In this document: piece after piece, positions 52,985 through 61,301 of the stretch | Position numbering within the stretch: the stretch's first letter is position 1 | Layout of the letters: the number at the start of each line of letters is the position of its first letter | Assembly: GCF_034259205.1 (NCBI RefSeq) | Contig: NZ_CP139487.1 | Location: 2,976,001 to 3,040,000, forward strand | Length of the DNA stretch: 64,000 nucleotides | Direction of reading: 5' to 3' | DNA from: Peredibacter starrii | Lineage (GTDB): Bacteria; Bdellovibrionota; Bacteriovoracia; Bacteriovoracales; Bacteriovoracaceae | Position numbers and translations under genes: made by a program | Notes under the pieces: model-generated | The model's input: the letters and a program-made list of their open reading frames with translations, nothing else | Databases searched by the model: none | Told to the model about the DNA's origin: nothing

Positions 52985-53901
52985 TGGCCGCTTCAGTAGA
53001 ATTAACTTCTCTGGATAACATCAATTATAAAAGTAAGATCAAGGTCATCTTTTATGTCCTGATAGTCTTCTTTCTTTTTGTCTTCTCCTTCATGAGCTAC
53101 TACCCGATTGGTGATAAGCTTAAAGTTTTCCTAAAAAGTAATTTGAAAGGTACTGGCTGTAATCCGGACTTCGATCAGATCCGCATGGAATGGATCATGC
53201 CAAAAATCGTGGTCTCGGGTCTAAAACTTCCGGCAAGCTGCCTTGGTCGCACTGGTGATACTCTGGACTTCAGTCACGTGACACTGAACTACCAATTAAT
53301 TAATTTCGCTCCATTTGGTCTTCCTTTCCGCTTAGACACTGAGCTTTATGGCCAGCCACTGACAGTTTATTTTGTTCAGGGATTTGGCCAGCGTATGGTG
53401 CGTCTAAAGGACCAGACCATCGCTCTAAACCGCATTCAGCCTCTTCTTGGTGGGAACTTCAAACTTGCTGGAAACGTAACAGTGGATCTTAGTGTGATCC
53501 TCTCCAACAATTTAGTTAAGAGTCTTTCACTTCTAGCTGAATCAAAAGACCTGCAGATTCCTTCTCAAAGTATTCAGGGCTTCACTGCACCAAATCTTAA
53601 AATCAACACTCTAAGAATCGAGGCAAATTCAGAAAACTCTCCTCGTCTGAACGTTGATAAGTTGATTTTGGGTGATGCCGATTCTCCCCTTCGCGCCAAC
53701 TTCAAAGGACGCATCGATCTTCAAGAAGGTGCCATTGCTTTCTCACCAATCAATCTTGGTGGTGAAGTGGCCTTCTCTGAGACTTTCAAGCAGCAACTTC
53801 CTCTGATTGATATGATGTTTCAGTCATTCACGCAAAAAGATGGCTTTTATCAAATCCGTTTAGGTGGTACATTGGGGGCGCCAAAACCGTCTGCACCGTA
53901 A
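52984..53901 (+). CDS. gspN: Type II secretion protein GspN (deltaproteobacterial type)
   Basis: 305 residues, one N-terminal membrane segment (about 20-40, IKVIFYVLIVFFLFVFSFMSYY-like) followed by a large periplasmic beta-rich domain resembling AsmA-like repeats (VSGLKLPASCLGRTGDTLDFSHVTLNYQL). GspN of this sort is found at the end of gsp operons in related bacteria. Short Pro-rich C-terminus. Its ATG overlaps the stop of gspM (TAATG) and it is ten bases from the prenyl synthase gene. Confidence 0.8.
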   Translation: MAASVELTSLDNINYKSKIKVIFYVLIVFFLFVFSFMSYYPIGDKLKVFLKSNLKGTGCNPDFDQIRMEWIMPKIVVSGLKLPASCLGRTGDTLDFSHVTLNYQLINFAPFGLPFRLDTELYGQPLTVYFVQGFGQRMVRLKDQTIALNRIQPLLGGNFKLAGNVTVDLSVILSNNLVKSLSLLAESKDLQIPSQSIQGFTAPNLKINTLRIEANSENSPRLNVDKLILGDADSPLRANFKGRIDLQEGAIAFSPINLGGEVAFSETFKQQLPLIDMMFQSFTQKDGFYQIRLGGTLGAPKPSAP

Positions 53902-53910
53902 GGATTTGCC

Positions 53911-54801
53911 ATGCTCACCGAGGCCATTCATAAAGCCTTAAATAAAACGACTTTTCACAAAGAACTTTTAGAAGTGATGGATTATGCAGTTTTCCCTGCC
54001 GGAAAACTCTTTCGTCCTCGCTTGGTGGAAGCTCTGGCCCTGGATCTGAATCACGAGTTAACCCAAGCCCATTTGCATCTGGCGAGTGCCATCGAAATGC
54101 ACCACGCTTATACCCTCGTTCACGATGATCTTCCGGCCATGGACAATGATCTCATGAGACGTGGAAAACCTTCTACACACGCGCATTTTGGCGAATGGAA
54201 GGCCATTCTCGCGGGCGACGCTCTTCTCATCGCTTCGTTCGGTGAATTGATGGAAATGGATCATCCTCGTGCTCGTAATATTCATAAGCTCATGACCTGG
54301 GCGACGGGTGCCAAGGGTCTCATCGAAGGACAGTTCCGAGATCTTGCAGCAGATGGGAAAGTTGATATTCAAAATGTCGTTCGCATTCATGAACTAAAGA
54401 CCGCGCGCCTGATCCAACTTGCAACTCTGGGCTCATATCTTCTCTCACCAAAGGTAACTCTCAGAGGAAAAATCGAATTTTTCCGTCTAGGCCGTGAAAT
54501 TGGCGTGAGCTTTCAGCTCCTGGATGATTTATCTGATCTGACAGAAACCGAAGTTTCCCCTCACGAAAAAGCGATCAATCCATTCATTAGCAATGGAGAA
54601 AAAGCACTGAATGAACTTCGCCTTTCTCATATGCGCTTAACGGCAATTACATTCAAGCATCGCCTTACTCACGTTGAAAAAATGCTTCAGGATTATTTCA
54701 AAGCAAATCAGGACAATCTTCTGAAGAAGTTTGCCATTATTGAGCAGAATTCCGGGGATGATTTGCGCGCACTTCGTGAGTGGCTTACCACTTTCGTTTA
54801 A
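53911..54801 (+). CDS. ispA: Polyprenyl synthetase (FPP/GPP synthase type)
   Basis: Isoprenoid chain-elongating enzyme of 296 residues. The first aspartate-rich motif is HDDLPAMDNDLMRRGKPSTH (about residues 71-90). The second region QLLDDLSDLT keeps the DDxxD plan with one Asp replaced (DDLSD). Length and motifs fit farnesyl- or geranyl-diphosphate synthase. Chain length cannot be set from sequence. AAGGA precedes ATG. It ends the gsp transcript and overlaps the convergent MerR gene by 17 bases. It is not part of the secretion machine. Confidence 0.88.
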   Translation: MLTEAIHKALNKTTFHKELLEVMDYAVFPAGKLFRPRLVEALALDLNHELTQAHLHLASAIEMHHAYTLVHDDLPAMDNDLMRRGKPSTHAHFGEWKAILAGDALLIASFGELMEMDHPRARNIHKLMTWATGAKGLIEGQFRDLAADGKVDIQNVVRIHELKTARLIQLATLGSYLLSPKVTLRGKIEFFRLGREIGVSFQLLDDLSDLTETEVSPHEKAINPFISNGEKALNELRLSHMRLTAITFKHRLTHVEKMLQDYFKANQDNLLKKFAIIEQNSGDDLRALREWLTTFV

Positions 54802-55150
54802 ACTTTATATCGCGAATAAAATCGAGTGATTTTAGAATCTGATTTTTAACATTTTCCATTGCAGCAGTATCAACTACCGGCGCCGGAACTTGTGCGACTG
54901 CAGCCTCTTCAGGTGCTGCTTGCATGCGTGCTTTTGCTTCAGGAATAGAAAGTTTTTCTTCAAACAAAAGCTTCTTAATTCGAAGAATTGCTTCAACGTC
55001 TTTACGAGCATAAATCTTCTGCCCACCCTCTGAATCGAAGGGAGCAATCTCAGGAAATTCAGTTTCCCAATACCTGATTACATAAGGCTTCACCCCGGTA
55101 ATCGGGGTGAGCTCTTGAAATTTGAAATTGGATTTATTCGGAATCGACAT
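54785..55150 (-). CDS. MerR-family transcriptional regulator
   Basis: 121 residues. MerR-type winged HTH: FKFQELTPITGVKPYVIRYWETEFPEIAPF, then YARKDVEAILRIKKLLFEEKLSIPEAK. The second half is Ala/Pro/Val-rich and lacks a metal-binding or drug-binding domain. A MerR protein downstream of ihfA is a common order in many deltaproteobacteria. No good ribosome binding site precedes ATG, consistent with coupling to ihfA 25 bases upstream. Targets unknown. Confidence 0.88.
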   Translation of the reverse strand: MSIPNKSNFKFQELTPITGVKPYVIRYWETEFPEIAPFDSEGGQKIYARKDVEAILRIKKLLFEEKLSIPEAKARMQAAPEEAAVAQVPAPVVDTAAMENVKNQILKSLDFIRDIKFKRKW

Positions 55151-55175
55151 GGAGAGAGGCCATCAAAGCACGAGA

Positions 55176-55601
55176 CTATTCGTCATTGTCGTCATCGTCA
55201 CCATCATCGTAGACGGTATCGTCTTCGTTATTCAGGAACGAGCTTAGTGCACGTGGTTTTGCTTCTTTAATCGGAAGAGCTGTGTTCTCTTTTCCGTTCT
55301 CATCTAGACGGTGAGAATATCGCTCAGTGATGTCCTCTTTTAGAATTTGCGAAGGTTTGAAAGTTAGTACACGACGTGCACTAATATTCATCGCAGTTCC
55401 CGTTTGAGGGTTACGACCGATACGAGTTGCTTTGTCGCGAATAGAAAAATTCCCGAAACCAGAAATTTTAACTTTCTCGCCTTTTGCTAGAGTGTCTTTA
55501 ATTACTTTAAAGACGAGATCTACTAATTCCGCAGCTTCTTTCTTCGAGAATCCTGCTTCTTTGTAGATACGCTCTACTATGTCTGCCTTAGTCATGCTCA
55601 T
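55176..55601 (-). CDS. ihfA: Integration host factor alpha subunit, with acidic tail
   Basis: DNA-bending protein of the HU/IHF family. The core (residues 1-95) follows IhfA: MTKADIVERIYKEAGFSKKEA, VKISGFGNFSIRDKATRIGRNPQTG and RRVLTFKPSQ, with the Pro of GRNPQTG that intercalates DNA. A tail of about 45 residues ends in a run of Asp (DDGDDDDNDE), not found in usual IhfA. Start ATG 55601 is chosen because GGGAGA lies seven to eight bases upstream. Its transcript probably starts in the 170-base gap before rplT and continues into merR. Confidence 0.88.
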   Translation of the reverse strand: MSMTKADIVERIYKEAGFSKKEAAELVDLVFKVIKDTLAKGEKVKISGFGNFSIRDKATRIGRNPQTGTAMNISARRVLTFKPSQILKEDITERYSHRLDENGKENTALPIKEAKPRALSSFLNNEDDTVYDDGDDDDNDE

Positions 55602-55762
55602 TGAAAATCTCCCATGAAGTTTCAAAAGCTTATCGCCAATTTTTTAGAATTATTAATAGGTTAGCAGTAAACAGGATTAGTTCAAGAGAAAAAAAATCCG
55701 TTTTCTTCGAAATTTCGATGATTTGGGCAGATTATAAATAGATTTCTTTGAAAGACTGGACG

Positions 55763-55786
55763 AAAAAAAAGCCCCTTACGGGGCCT
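55763..55786 (-). terminator. Rho-independent terminator of the infC-rpmI-rplT operon
   Basis: On the minus strand GGCCCC, loop GTAA, GGGGC and then eight T. It begins about 13 bases after the rplT stop. Confidence 0.85.
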
Positions 55787-55798
55787 TCTCAATAAGAA

Positions 55799-56143
55799 TT
55801 ACTTAGTTGCTTCAAAGATAGCTTTGAAAGCGTTGAAGTCATGAACTGCAAGCTCAGAAAGCATCTTACGGTTGATCGTAATATCTTTCTTCTTAAGACC
55901 AGAGATGAACTGGCTGTAAGAAGTGCCAAGCATACGAGCTCCAGCATTGATACGAACGATCCAAAGCTTACGTACATCTCTCTTAAGAAGACGACGACCG
56001 ATGAATGCGTAATGAAGAGCACGACGAACTGTCTCAGAAGCATGCTTATACTTCGTACGACGGTCGAAGTGGAAACCCTTCGCTAGTTTAAGTACTTTGT
56101 TTCTACGTTGGCGGGCTTTAAAACCGCGTTTTACACGTGCCAT
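55799..56143 (-). CDS. rplT: 50S ribosomal protein L20
   Basis: 114-residue L20: MARVKRGFKARQRRNKVLKLAKGF, then DVRKLWIVRINAGARMLGTSYSQFI. Primary binder of 23S rRNA and in other bacteria the repressor of its own operon. GGAG precedes ATG. Last gene of infC-rpmI-rplT; a hairpin with a short U-tract lies between it and rpmI. Confidence 0.97.
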   Translation of the reverse strand: MARVKRGFKARQRRNKVLKLAKGFHFDRRTKYKHASETVRRALHYAFIGRRLLKRDVRKLWIVRINAGARMLGTSYSQFISGLKKKDITINRKMLSELAVHDFNAFKAIFEATK

Positions 56144-56214
56144 GATGGCTCTCCTTCTTCGTTCATAGGGGGACTAATTGTCACTTAACCCTATTTCACT
56201 ACTCTTGATTAATA

Positions 56215-56238
56215 TAAAATCGCGCCAGAGGCGCGATC
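56215..56238 (-). terminator. Terminator-like hairpin between rpmI and rplT
   Basis: On the minus strand ATCGCGCC/GGCGCGAT is a perfect 8-bp stem with loop TCT, followed by TTTATATT. It lies directly after the rpmI stop but inside the operon. It may reduce rplT transcription or protect the rpmI mRNA end. Confidence 0.5.
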
Positions 56239-56244
56239 AAAAAA

Positions 56245-56445
56245 CTACACTAGGTATGGAATACACATTGCGGCGTTATGATAATCACCTGGGTGAACGT
56301 AACCCGGAGTGTTCTTATCTTTCTTCGCTTTCTTAGACTTGTTTACAAGTAAGTGACGAAGGTGAGCCTTCTTATACTTAATTTTACCAGTAGCTGTTAC
56401 TTTGAAGCGTTTTGCAGCTGCACGCTTAGTTTTCATCTTAGCCAT
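56245..56445 (-). CDS. rpmI: 50S ribosomal protein L35
   Basis: 66-residue basic protein starting MAKMKTKRAAAKRFKVTATGK and containing HLLVNKSKKAKK, as in L35. ATG 56445 is chosen because GGGAG is about ten bases upstream and the family begins with MAKxKT; the frame is open 14 codons further. A terminator-like hairpin with eight U ends just before its ribosome binding site. Confidence 0.95.
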   Translation of the reverse strand: MAKMKTKRAAAKRFKVTATGKIKYKKAHLRHLLVNKSKKAKKDKNTPGYVHPGDYHNAAMCIPYLV

Positions 56446-56458
56446 ATTATGGACTCCC

Positions 56459-56487
56459 AAAAAAAATGCACCCTTAAAAGAGTGCAT
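56459..56487 (-). terminator. Terminator-like hairpin with U8 between infC and rpmI, candidate attenuator
   Basis: On the minus strand TGCAC (56482-56486) pairs with GTGCA (56467-56471), with additional inner pairing CTT/AAG and a T-G wobble, followed directly by eight T. The rpmI ribosome binding site comes right after the U-run. A second perfect hairpin, GTTATC/GATAAC at 56491-56506, precedes it. This is the arrangement of a ribosomal-protein attenuator, though no L20-binding fold can be proven by eye. Confidence 0.6.
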
Positions 56488-56528
56488 GAAGTTATCACGG
56501 GATAACTCATATTTAAAGTGTTTTCGTA

Positions 56529-57056
56529 CTATTTTTTCTTGCCTGGGGCAACCATCGCAATTACTCGATTCCCCATCATTTTAGACGGAGCTTCGATCAC
56601 AGCACCCTTCTCAAGGATCTGTTTCACGATTTCATCGAACTTGGCCAAACCAATTTCTTTATGGGCCATCTCACGTCCGCGGAATTGCATAAGTAGCTTA
56701 ACTTTATCCCCATGATCAAGGAATTTTTCAATGTGATTCAGTTTCACTTCCATATCGTGTTTTTCGATGTTTGGACGGAACTTGATCTCTTTGATCTCGA
56801 TCACAACTTGCTTCTTCTTAGCTTCAGCAAGTTTCTTCTGGATTTGGTATTTATACTTACCGTAATCCATCATCTTCACGACTGGTGGAACAGCATTCGG
56901 AGAAATTTCGATTAGGTCCAATCCTTCTGAATCGGCCATAATACGTGCCTGGGCCAGAGTAACAATCCCGTAGGCCTTACCATCGTCTCCGAGTAAACGG
57001 ATTTCATGAGCACGAATTCTCTCATTCACACGTGGTTCTTGAACTTTCTCGCTTAT
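56529..57056 (-). CDS. infC: Translation initiation factor IF-3 (probable ATA start)
   Basis: IF-3 assists selection of the start codon and subunit dissociation. The core runs VNERIRAHEIRLLGDDGKAYGIVTLAQA to FRGREMAHKEIGLAKF, all IF-3 marks. No ATG lies near the N-terminus. GGAGG (57063-57067) ends six bases before ATA (57054-57056), giving 175 residues (ISEKVQEPRVNERI); the alternative GTG at 57027-57029 has no ribosome binding site. Non-AUG starts are known for infC and let IF-3 limit its own synthesis. First gene of infC-rpmI-rplT. Confidence 0.93.
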   Translation of the reverse strand: MSEKVQEPRVNERIRAHEIRLLGDDGKAYGIVTLAQARIMADSEGLDLIEISPNAVPPVVKMMDYGKYKYQIQKKLAEAKKKQVVIEIKEIKFRPNIEKHDMEVKLNHIEKFLDHGDKVKLLMQFRGREMAHKEIGLAKFDEIVKQILEKGAVIEAPSKMMGNRVIAMVAPGKKK

Positions 57057-57131
57057 AACCCACCTCCAGAAGTGTTTGGGGTCTTTCTAAATAAATGAAA
57101 AATTACAACGCTTTGAATAACCTGACAAGCC

Positions 57132-57575
57132 TCATTCATGGAAGATAACTTCCGTTTCAAGCACAAGTCCAGGTACCAGTCGTCGACGGACGCAAATGCT
57201 AAAGGGTTTTGCGAACGCTTTTGTGGCCTTTTGGGCCCGTAAACGCTTTTCCTCTGCGTCTTCCAGGAGTTCCTGCAGGGTCTCCCCTACAAGCTTCTCA
57301 CGCCATACTGGAGCGGCCTTCCAATCAATCAGCTTGAGAGGAGCTTCCAGATTCTTTTTCGGTCCAATGACCGATCTTGCTATAAGAGCCCTTCCATTTC
57401 CCTCCAGCATTTCGCTCGGGGTATCGGAAAAGAGTAAATAAACGGCCTCTTCTGCCAGATCCATCCCCTCATGAGGAAGGCGATCGTCCAGTTCCTGGCT
57501 CTTTTGAAGCCAGTCCTGGCCCATGGAATCCGAAGGAACACAGATCCATCGCATGTTAGCGAGGAGCGAATTCAT
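57132..57575 (-). CDS. Conserved protein of unknown function coupled to plsB
   Basis: 147 residues, soluble, no signal peptide. Charged, helical, with basic VRRRLVPGLVLETEVIFHE near the C-terminus. ATG overlaps the plsB stop (TGATG); a GTG one codon earlier could also serve. No ribosome binding site, so translation probably depends on plsB. Location between a membrane lipid enzyme and infC gives no clear functional hint. Family not recognised. Confidence 0.6.
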   Translation of the reverse strand: MNSLLANMRWICVPSDSMGQDWLQKSQELDDRLPHEGMDLAEEAVYLLFSDTPSEMLEGNGRALIARSVIGPKKNLEAPLKLIDWKAAPVWREKLVGETLQELLEDAEEKRLRAQKATKAFAKPFSICVRRRLVPGLVLETEVIFHE

Positions 57576-59347
57576 CACGGCAGGGCCTTATTGAATTTAA
57601 GATTAATGGCCACCTGATCATTTAGATCACGGATGAACTTCTCAATCGATTCATCAAGTTTCGCCTGATCGACCACTTTAAACGTACGGTCTTCGTTTCG
57701 ATCAATCACTTTAGCGTTCTGATGATAAATCAGAGTATCTTTAATGATTGGCACTGCAAATGACTCTGGGTACTTCACGACTCTTCCATGCTCGATCTCA
57801 AGCGCGAAAAGTTCTTTCGCCACCTGAATAAAGCGCTCTTGTGTGAAGTTCTCTTGCGAGAGGTATTTCACGGCAAGACTTGAAATGTAGTAGGCCTCGT
57901 AAAGATATGAAAGTGCGGTCGAGAAACGACGAACTTTAGTCGCAAGTTGGTAAAGCTCCTGCGAAGAGAGTTTCATACACTCTTCCAGCGACTCCACCCT
58001 TCTTCCAAGGGCGTAAGAGATAATGTTCAGAGCTTCTTTGATCATTTCTTTTGCTGAAGGAAGGTAGAACTCGTACTTAAGTTCCTTACGTTTTGCCATA
58101 AGGAAGCGAGTCAGTTGCATGCCGTCTTTGATTGAACCGTTGAAAACGTTAAACCAAGTAGCATTAATGATAGCAGGTACTAAGAAGTGATGAAGGATCA
58201 TGTTCTTGTGGTAGAGAACTTCCACACGACGCTCATCCTTAATCACGTAGTATACCTGATTCAGCTTTTCACGTTTAAGAACTTCGATCTTTTTGTTCCC
58301 GATAAACATATCAAGGGCAGAACGAAGAGAATCACGGAAAGAATCGCAATCCAGAGACGGAGTCATCGGGATTTTAAGAGCGCGGCAGTAATCGATCACG
58401 TCAATGGCGCGGTCTTCGATTTGTTTCCAGGTAAGAGCACCCGACGGTTCGTCGAGCATAATGAGAGCAAGAAGTGATGAAGGTGTGATCGGCATGCCAC
58501 GGCCCACGGCCGTAAAACACGAGAACGCTAGCTTCTGAGTGGCTTCTTTTAAGTCACCCTCAAAGCCATTCATCACGAGTGGATCACCAAAGTGAATGTG
58601 AATTGTACCCAGGCGCTTGTTAACGAGTTTAATGAGTTTAAAAAGCTGGGCCCCTCTTTCAGGAACCTTCTTACCACCGCCAAGTTCTCTGGCGTGGGCC
58701 TTCTCTTCCGGAATGTGCTCGTGAGCAAGTGAAACCGGAATGAACATCAGAGGCTTCTCTTTCATTTGAGAATGGGCCTCAAGAAGCATCTGGAACAGAC
58801 CGTACTTTGGCTTTAAAAGTTTACCGGTACGGGTACGTCCACCTTCAAAGAAGAACTCTACTACCTGATCGGTTTTCAGAAGATAGTAGATGTAGCCTTC
58901 AAACGTGAGCTTATAAAGATGATCTGAAGTGAATGAACGGCGAATGAAAAACGCGCCGGCCTTACCGAAGAATTGGCCAAGTGGGAAAACGTTTAAGTTG
59001 ATTCCGGCCGCAACTCGAATTGGAACTTCAAAGTTTTTAAACATACTGTAAGTCAGGGCCACATAGTCCGCGTGAGACTGATGGTTAGGCACGAGCACAA
59101 TATGGTTTTTCTTTTTTAGTTCGTGGAAATCCATTCCTGGAGGAACTTCAAGGTTCACACCATCATAGAGCTTTAAGAAAGTCATATCTACAATAGCAGC
59201 AGCAGACTTAACTAAAGTCGGAGAAAACTCTCCGTGAATTTCTTTGAATAGCTTTTTAATTTTCTGAACGTCCTCAGGCTTGGCCTGAAGACGCTCTTGA
59301 AGTTTTGGATAAGTTAAAACGATATCTAATGCATTATCAGAAAACAT
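57575..59347 (-). CDS. plsB: Glycerol-3-phosphate 1-O-acyltransferase (PlsB-like)
   Basis: First step of phospholipid synthesis: acylates sn-1 of glycerol-3-phosphate. The 590-residue protein is shorter than E. coli PlsB (807) at the N-terminus. Acyltransferase motifs: NHQSHADYV (HX4D, motif I), GAFFIRRSF (motif II), FFEGGRTRTGK (motif III) and FIPVSLAHEHIPE (motif IV). AGGA precedes ATG. Six bases separate it from the upstream IMPDH/GMPR gene and its stop overlaps the next ORF. Confidence 0.9.
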   Translation of the reverse strand: MFSDNALDIVLTYPKLQERLQAKPEDVQKIKKLFKEIHGEFSPTLVKSAAAIVDMTFLKLYDGVNLEVPPGMDFHELKKKNHIVLVPNHQSHADYVALTYSMFKNFEVPIRVAAGINLNVFPLGQFFGKAGAFFIRRSFTSDHLYKLTFEGYIYYLLKTDQVVEFFFEGGRTRTGKLLKPKYGLFQMLLEAHSQMKEKPLMFIPVSLAHEHIPEEKAHARELGGGKKVPERGAQLFKLIKLVNKRLGTIHIHFGDPLVMNGFEGDLKEATQKLAFSCFTAVGRGMPITPSSLLALIMLDEPSGALTWKQIEDRAIDVIDYCRALKIPMTPSLDCDSFRDSLRSALDMFIGNKKIEVLKREKLNQVYYVIKDERRVEVLYHKNMILHHFLVPAIINATWFNVFNGSIKDGMQLTRFLMAKRKELKYEFYLPSAKEMIKEALNIISYALGRRVESLEECMKLSSQELYQLATKVRRFSTALSYLYEAYYISSLAVKYLSQENFTQERFIQVAKELFALEIEHGRVVKYPESFAVPIIKDTLIYHQNAKVIDRNEDRTFKVVDQAKLDESIEKFIRDLNDQVAINLKFNKALP

Positions 59348-59353
59348 GCCGTC

Positions 59354-60400
59354 CTAAAGGTTAAGTCCATGTGGTTTCGACTCCATCATACCAGAGGCAG
59401 TCATTTCCATGAAACGGGCATTTTTATTAATATCCGCTAATGTGAACGCGTTAAGGTAGGTCATACCTGATCTCACGCCTCCAGTAAGCTCGTGAACAAT
59501 ATTTTCTACTGAGCCTTTGCAGTTGACCCAACGTGCCTCACCTTCTGCGGCCATACCTGTAGGAAGTTCGCCACGCCATGACACTTGTGCGTCTTTAGAG
59601 GCCATACCGCGGTAACGCTTGCGCCCACCTTCGATTTCGCCTGGAGTTTCAAGACAACCTGAAAGCATTGAACCAAGCATAACTGTTTGAGCGCCGGCCG
59701 CGAAAGCTTTCACGATATCACCTGAAGTCTTGATACCACCGTCAGCAATAACTGGAATGTTATGCTTACGAGCTTCCAGAACACACATGGCAACTGCTGT
59801 TAACTGAGGAACACCACAACCAGTGATGATACGAGTTGTACACATTGAGCCTGGACCGATACCTACTTTAACGGCATCAGCACCGTGCTCGATCATTCCG
59901 CGAACACCTTCTGGCATCGCTGTATTTCCTGCGATCACGTCGATCTTAGGATATTTCTTTTTTACGTAATCAAGAGTTTCAAACATCATCACCGAGTCGC
60001 CGTGAGCGATATCGATGGTGAAGATATCAACACCAGCATCTGCCAGCATATCAGCTCTTCTCATACCGTCTTCTTTCACACCGATTGAAGCAGCAACCAG
60101 AACTTTTGCATCTTTTAGAAGCTTCACTTGTCTTACTTGCTCCTCTGGAGACATAAAACGGTGAAGAATACCAAGTCCACCAAGCTCGGCCATCTTTAGC
60201 GCCATCTGGTACTCAGTAACTGTGTCCATGTTGGCAGAGATGATCGGAGTTTTCAGGGTGAAGTTTTTTGTCACCTTAGTTTCAAGATTTGGAGCACGAC
60301 GAGAGTTCATCTCTGAATGCTTAGGCATTAGTAGAACGTCATCGAAAGTTAGACCACGCGATCTTTCCAAAATATCATTTGCTGAGAAGATCAATCCCAT
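59354..60400 (-). CDS. IMP dehydrogenase/GMP reductase family protein without CBS domains
   Basis: Purine nucleotide barrel enzyme of 348 residues. Motifs: [36 protein letters not shown] with the catalytic cysteine, and [10 protein letters not shown]. Unlike classic IMP dehydrogenase (about 490 residues) there is no CBS insertion: the frame passes directly from [16 protein letters not shown] to [12 protein letters not shown]. This length suits GMP reductase (GMP to IMP with NADPH) but the [11 protein letters not shown] end resembles IMP dehydrogenase. AAGGA precedes ATG 60400. I cannot decide between the two by motifs alone. Confidence 0.85.
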   Translation of the reverse strand: MGLIFSANDILERSRGLTFDDVLLMPKHSEMNSRRAPNLETKVTKNFTLKTPIISANMDTVTEYQMALKMAELGGLGILHRFMSPEEQVRQVKLLKDAKVLVAASIGVKEDGMRRADMLADAGVDIFTIDIAHGDSVMMFETLDYVKKKYPKIDVIAGNTAMPEGVRGMIEHGADAVKVGIGPGSMCTTRIITGCGVPQLTAVAMCVLEARKHNIPVIADGGIKTSGDIVKAFAAGAQTVMLGSMLSGCLETPGEIEGGRKRYRGMASKDAQVSWRGELPTGMAAEGEARWVNCKGSVENIVHELTGGVRSGMTYLNAFTLADINKNARFMEMTASGMMESKPHGLNL

Positions 60401-60465
60401 GAAAATTTCCTTGGTAAATGTTAGGTGTACGGCCAATCATGCCAAAGGGAGAGAGGTAATGTCTA

Positions 60466-61248
60466 CTAGAAGAAAAATACCGAATCTTCCCTCACGACTT
60501 TTCGATCACTTGCCGGCAAATCCGGGCGGTTCGGATATATTAAGATTTTGTTGCGGCTTTCAATGATCTGATCGAATTCTGGTTCAGGATAAGTTTCATG
60601 CTCCCCTTTCAAAGGAACAAAACTACAGGCCAGAGTGTCCAGAGACTCAAAATGGTCCGCTTTTTTCTCCAACAAAAGGAGCTGATCAGAGTAACGAAAA
60701 CCTTTTAGTACAAACAAAAGTTTTCCTCCAACCTTGATTTGCTCATGAAAAGCGCGAGGTAAATCTGAAGCTCCGGCAGTGAAAATTCCCCGATCGTAGG
60801 GTGCTTCCGGCGCATATCCTTCTGCTCCATCCGCTAGCAAAATCTCTAAATTAGGAAGATTCATTTTTTGAATATTTTTCTGGGTCGCCCGAGCGAGATC
60901 GGGAATTATTTCGAGACTAATGACCTTACCAGAGGGCCCAACCAGATGACTCATGAGGGCCGCATTCCACCCACTTCCCGCTCCTAATTCAATCACTTTT
61001 TGTCCAGGATGAAGGTCCAGCATGTCGAGCATCAAGAGCACAAAAGAAGGTTGAGAAATAGTCGAGATGAAGCGCTCATCCTGATATATCCCTAGAGGAT
61101 AATCCGCGTACATCTCTTCCATGCTGTAATTTTCCTGAATGAATAAATGCCGAGGAGATTTTCGATAGGCCTCTGCGATCTCAGGAGAAAGATGATAACG
61201 GGAGACGGAATAGTTAAGAAGTTTTTCGAGATATGGTTCGTAGTTCAT
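60466..61248 (-). CDS. Protein-L-isoaspartate O-methyltransferase-like protein
   Basis: SAM-dependent methyltransferase of the PCMT group: PRHLFI (about 30-35), YQDERFISTISQPSFVLLMLDML, motif I VIELGAGSGWNAALMSHLVG and VISLEI. These resemble Pcm, which repairs isoaspartate residues. A C-terminal extension of about 70 residues is unlike normal Pcm (about 210). Start ATG 61248 is chosen; an upstream GTG at 61305 lies within a strong hairpin and has no better ribosome binding site. Confidence 0.8.
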   Translation of the reverse strand: MNYEPYLEKLLNYSVSRYHLSPEIAEAYRKSPRHLFIQENYSMEEMYADYPLGIYQDERFISTISQPSFVLLMLDMLDLHPGQKVIELGAGSGWNAALMSHLVGPSGKVISLEIIPDLARATQKNIQKMNLPNLEILLADGAEGYAPEAPYDRGIFTAGASDLPRAFHEQIKVGGKLLFVLKGFRYSDQLLLLEKKADHFESLDTLACSFVPLKGEHETYPEPEFDQIIESRNKILIYPNRPDLPASDRKVVREDSVFFF

Positions 61249-61301
61249 GGACCCATTTGAGCTCAGAACATTACGAAGGTCATTTTGCAGACAAACATGC
61301 T

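Noticed and set aside
55707-55718. 12-bp perfect palindrome TCGAAATTTCGA between ihfA and rplT
   Set aside because: Short AT-rich palindrome, single occurrence noticed, no regulator known for it; too weak to report as a site.
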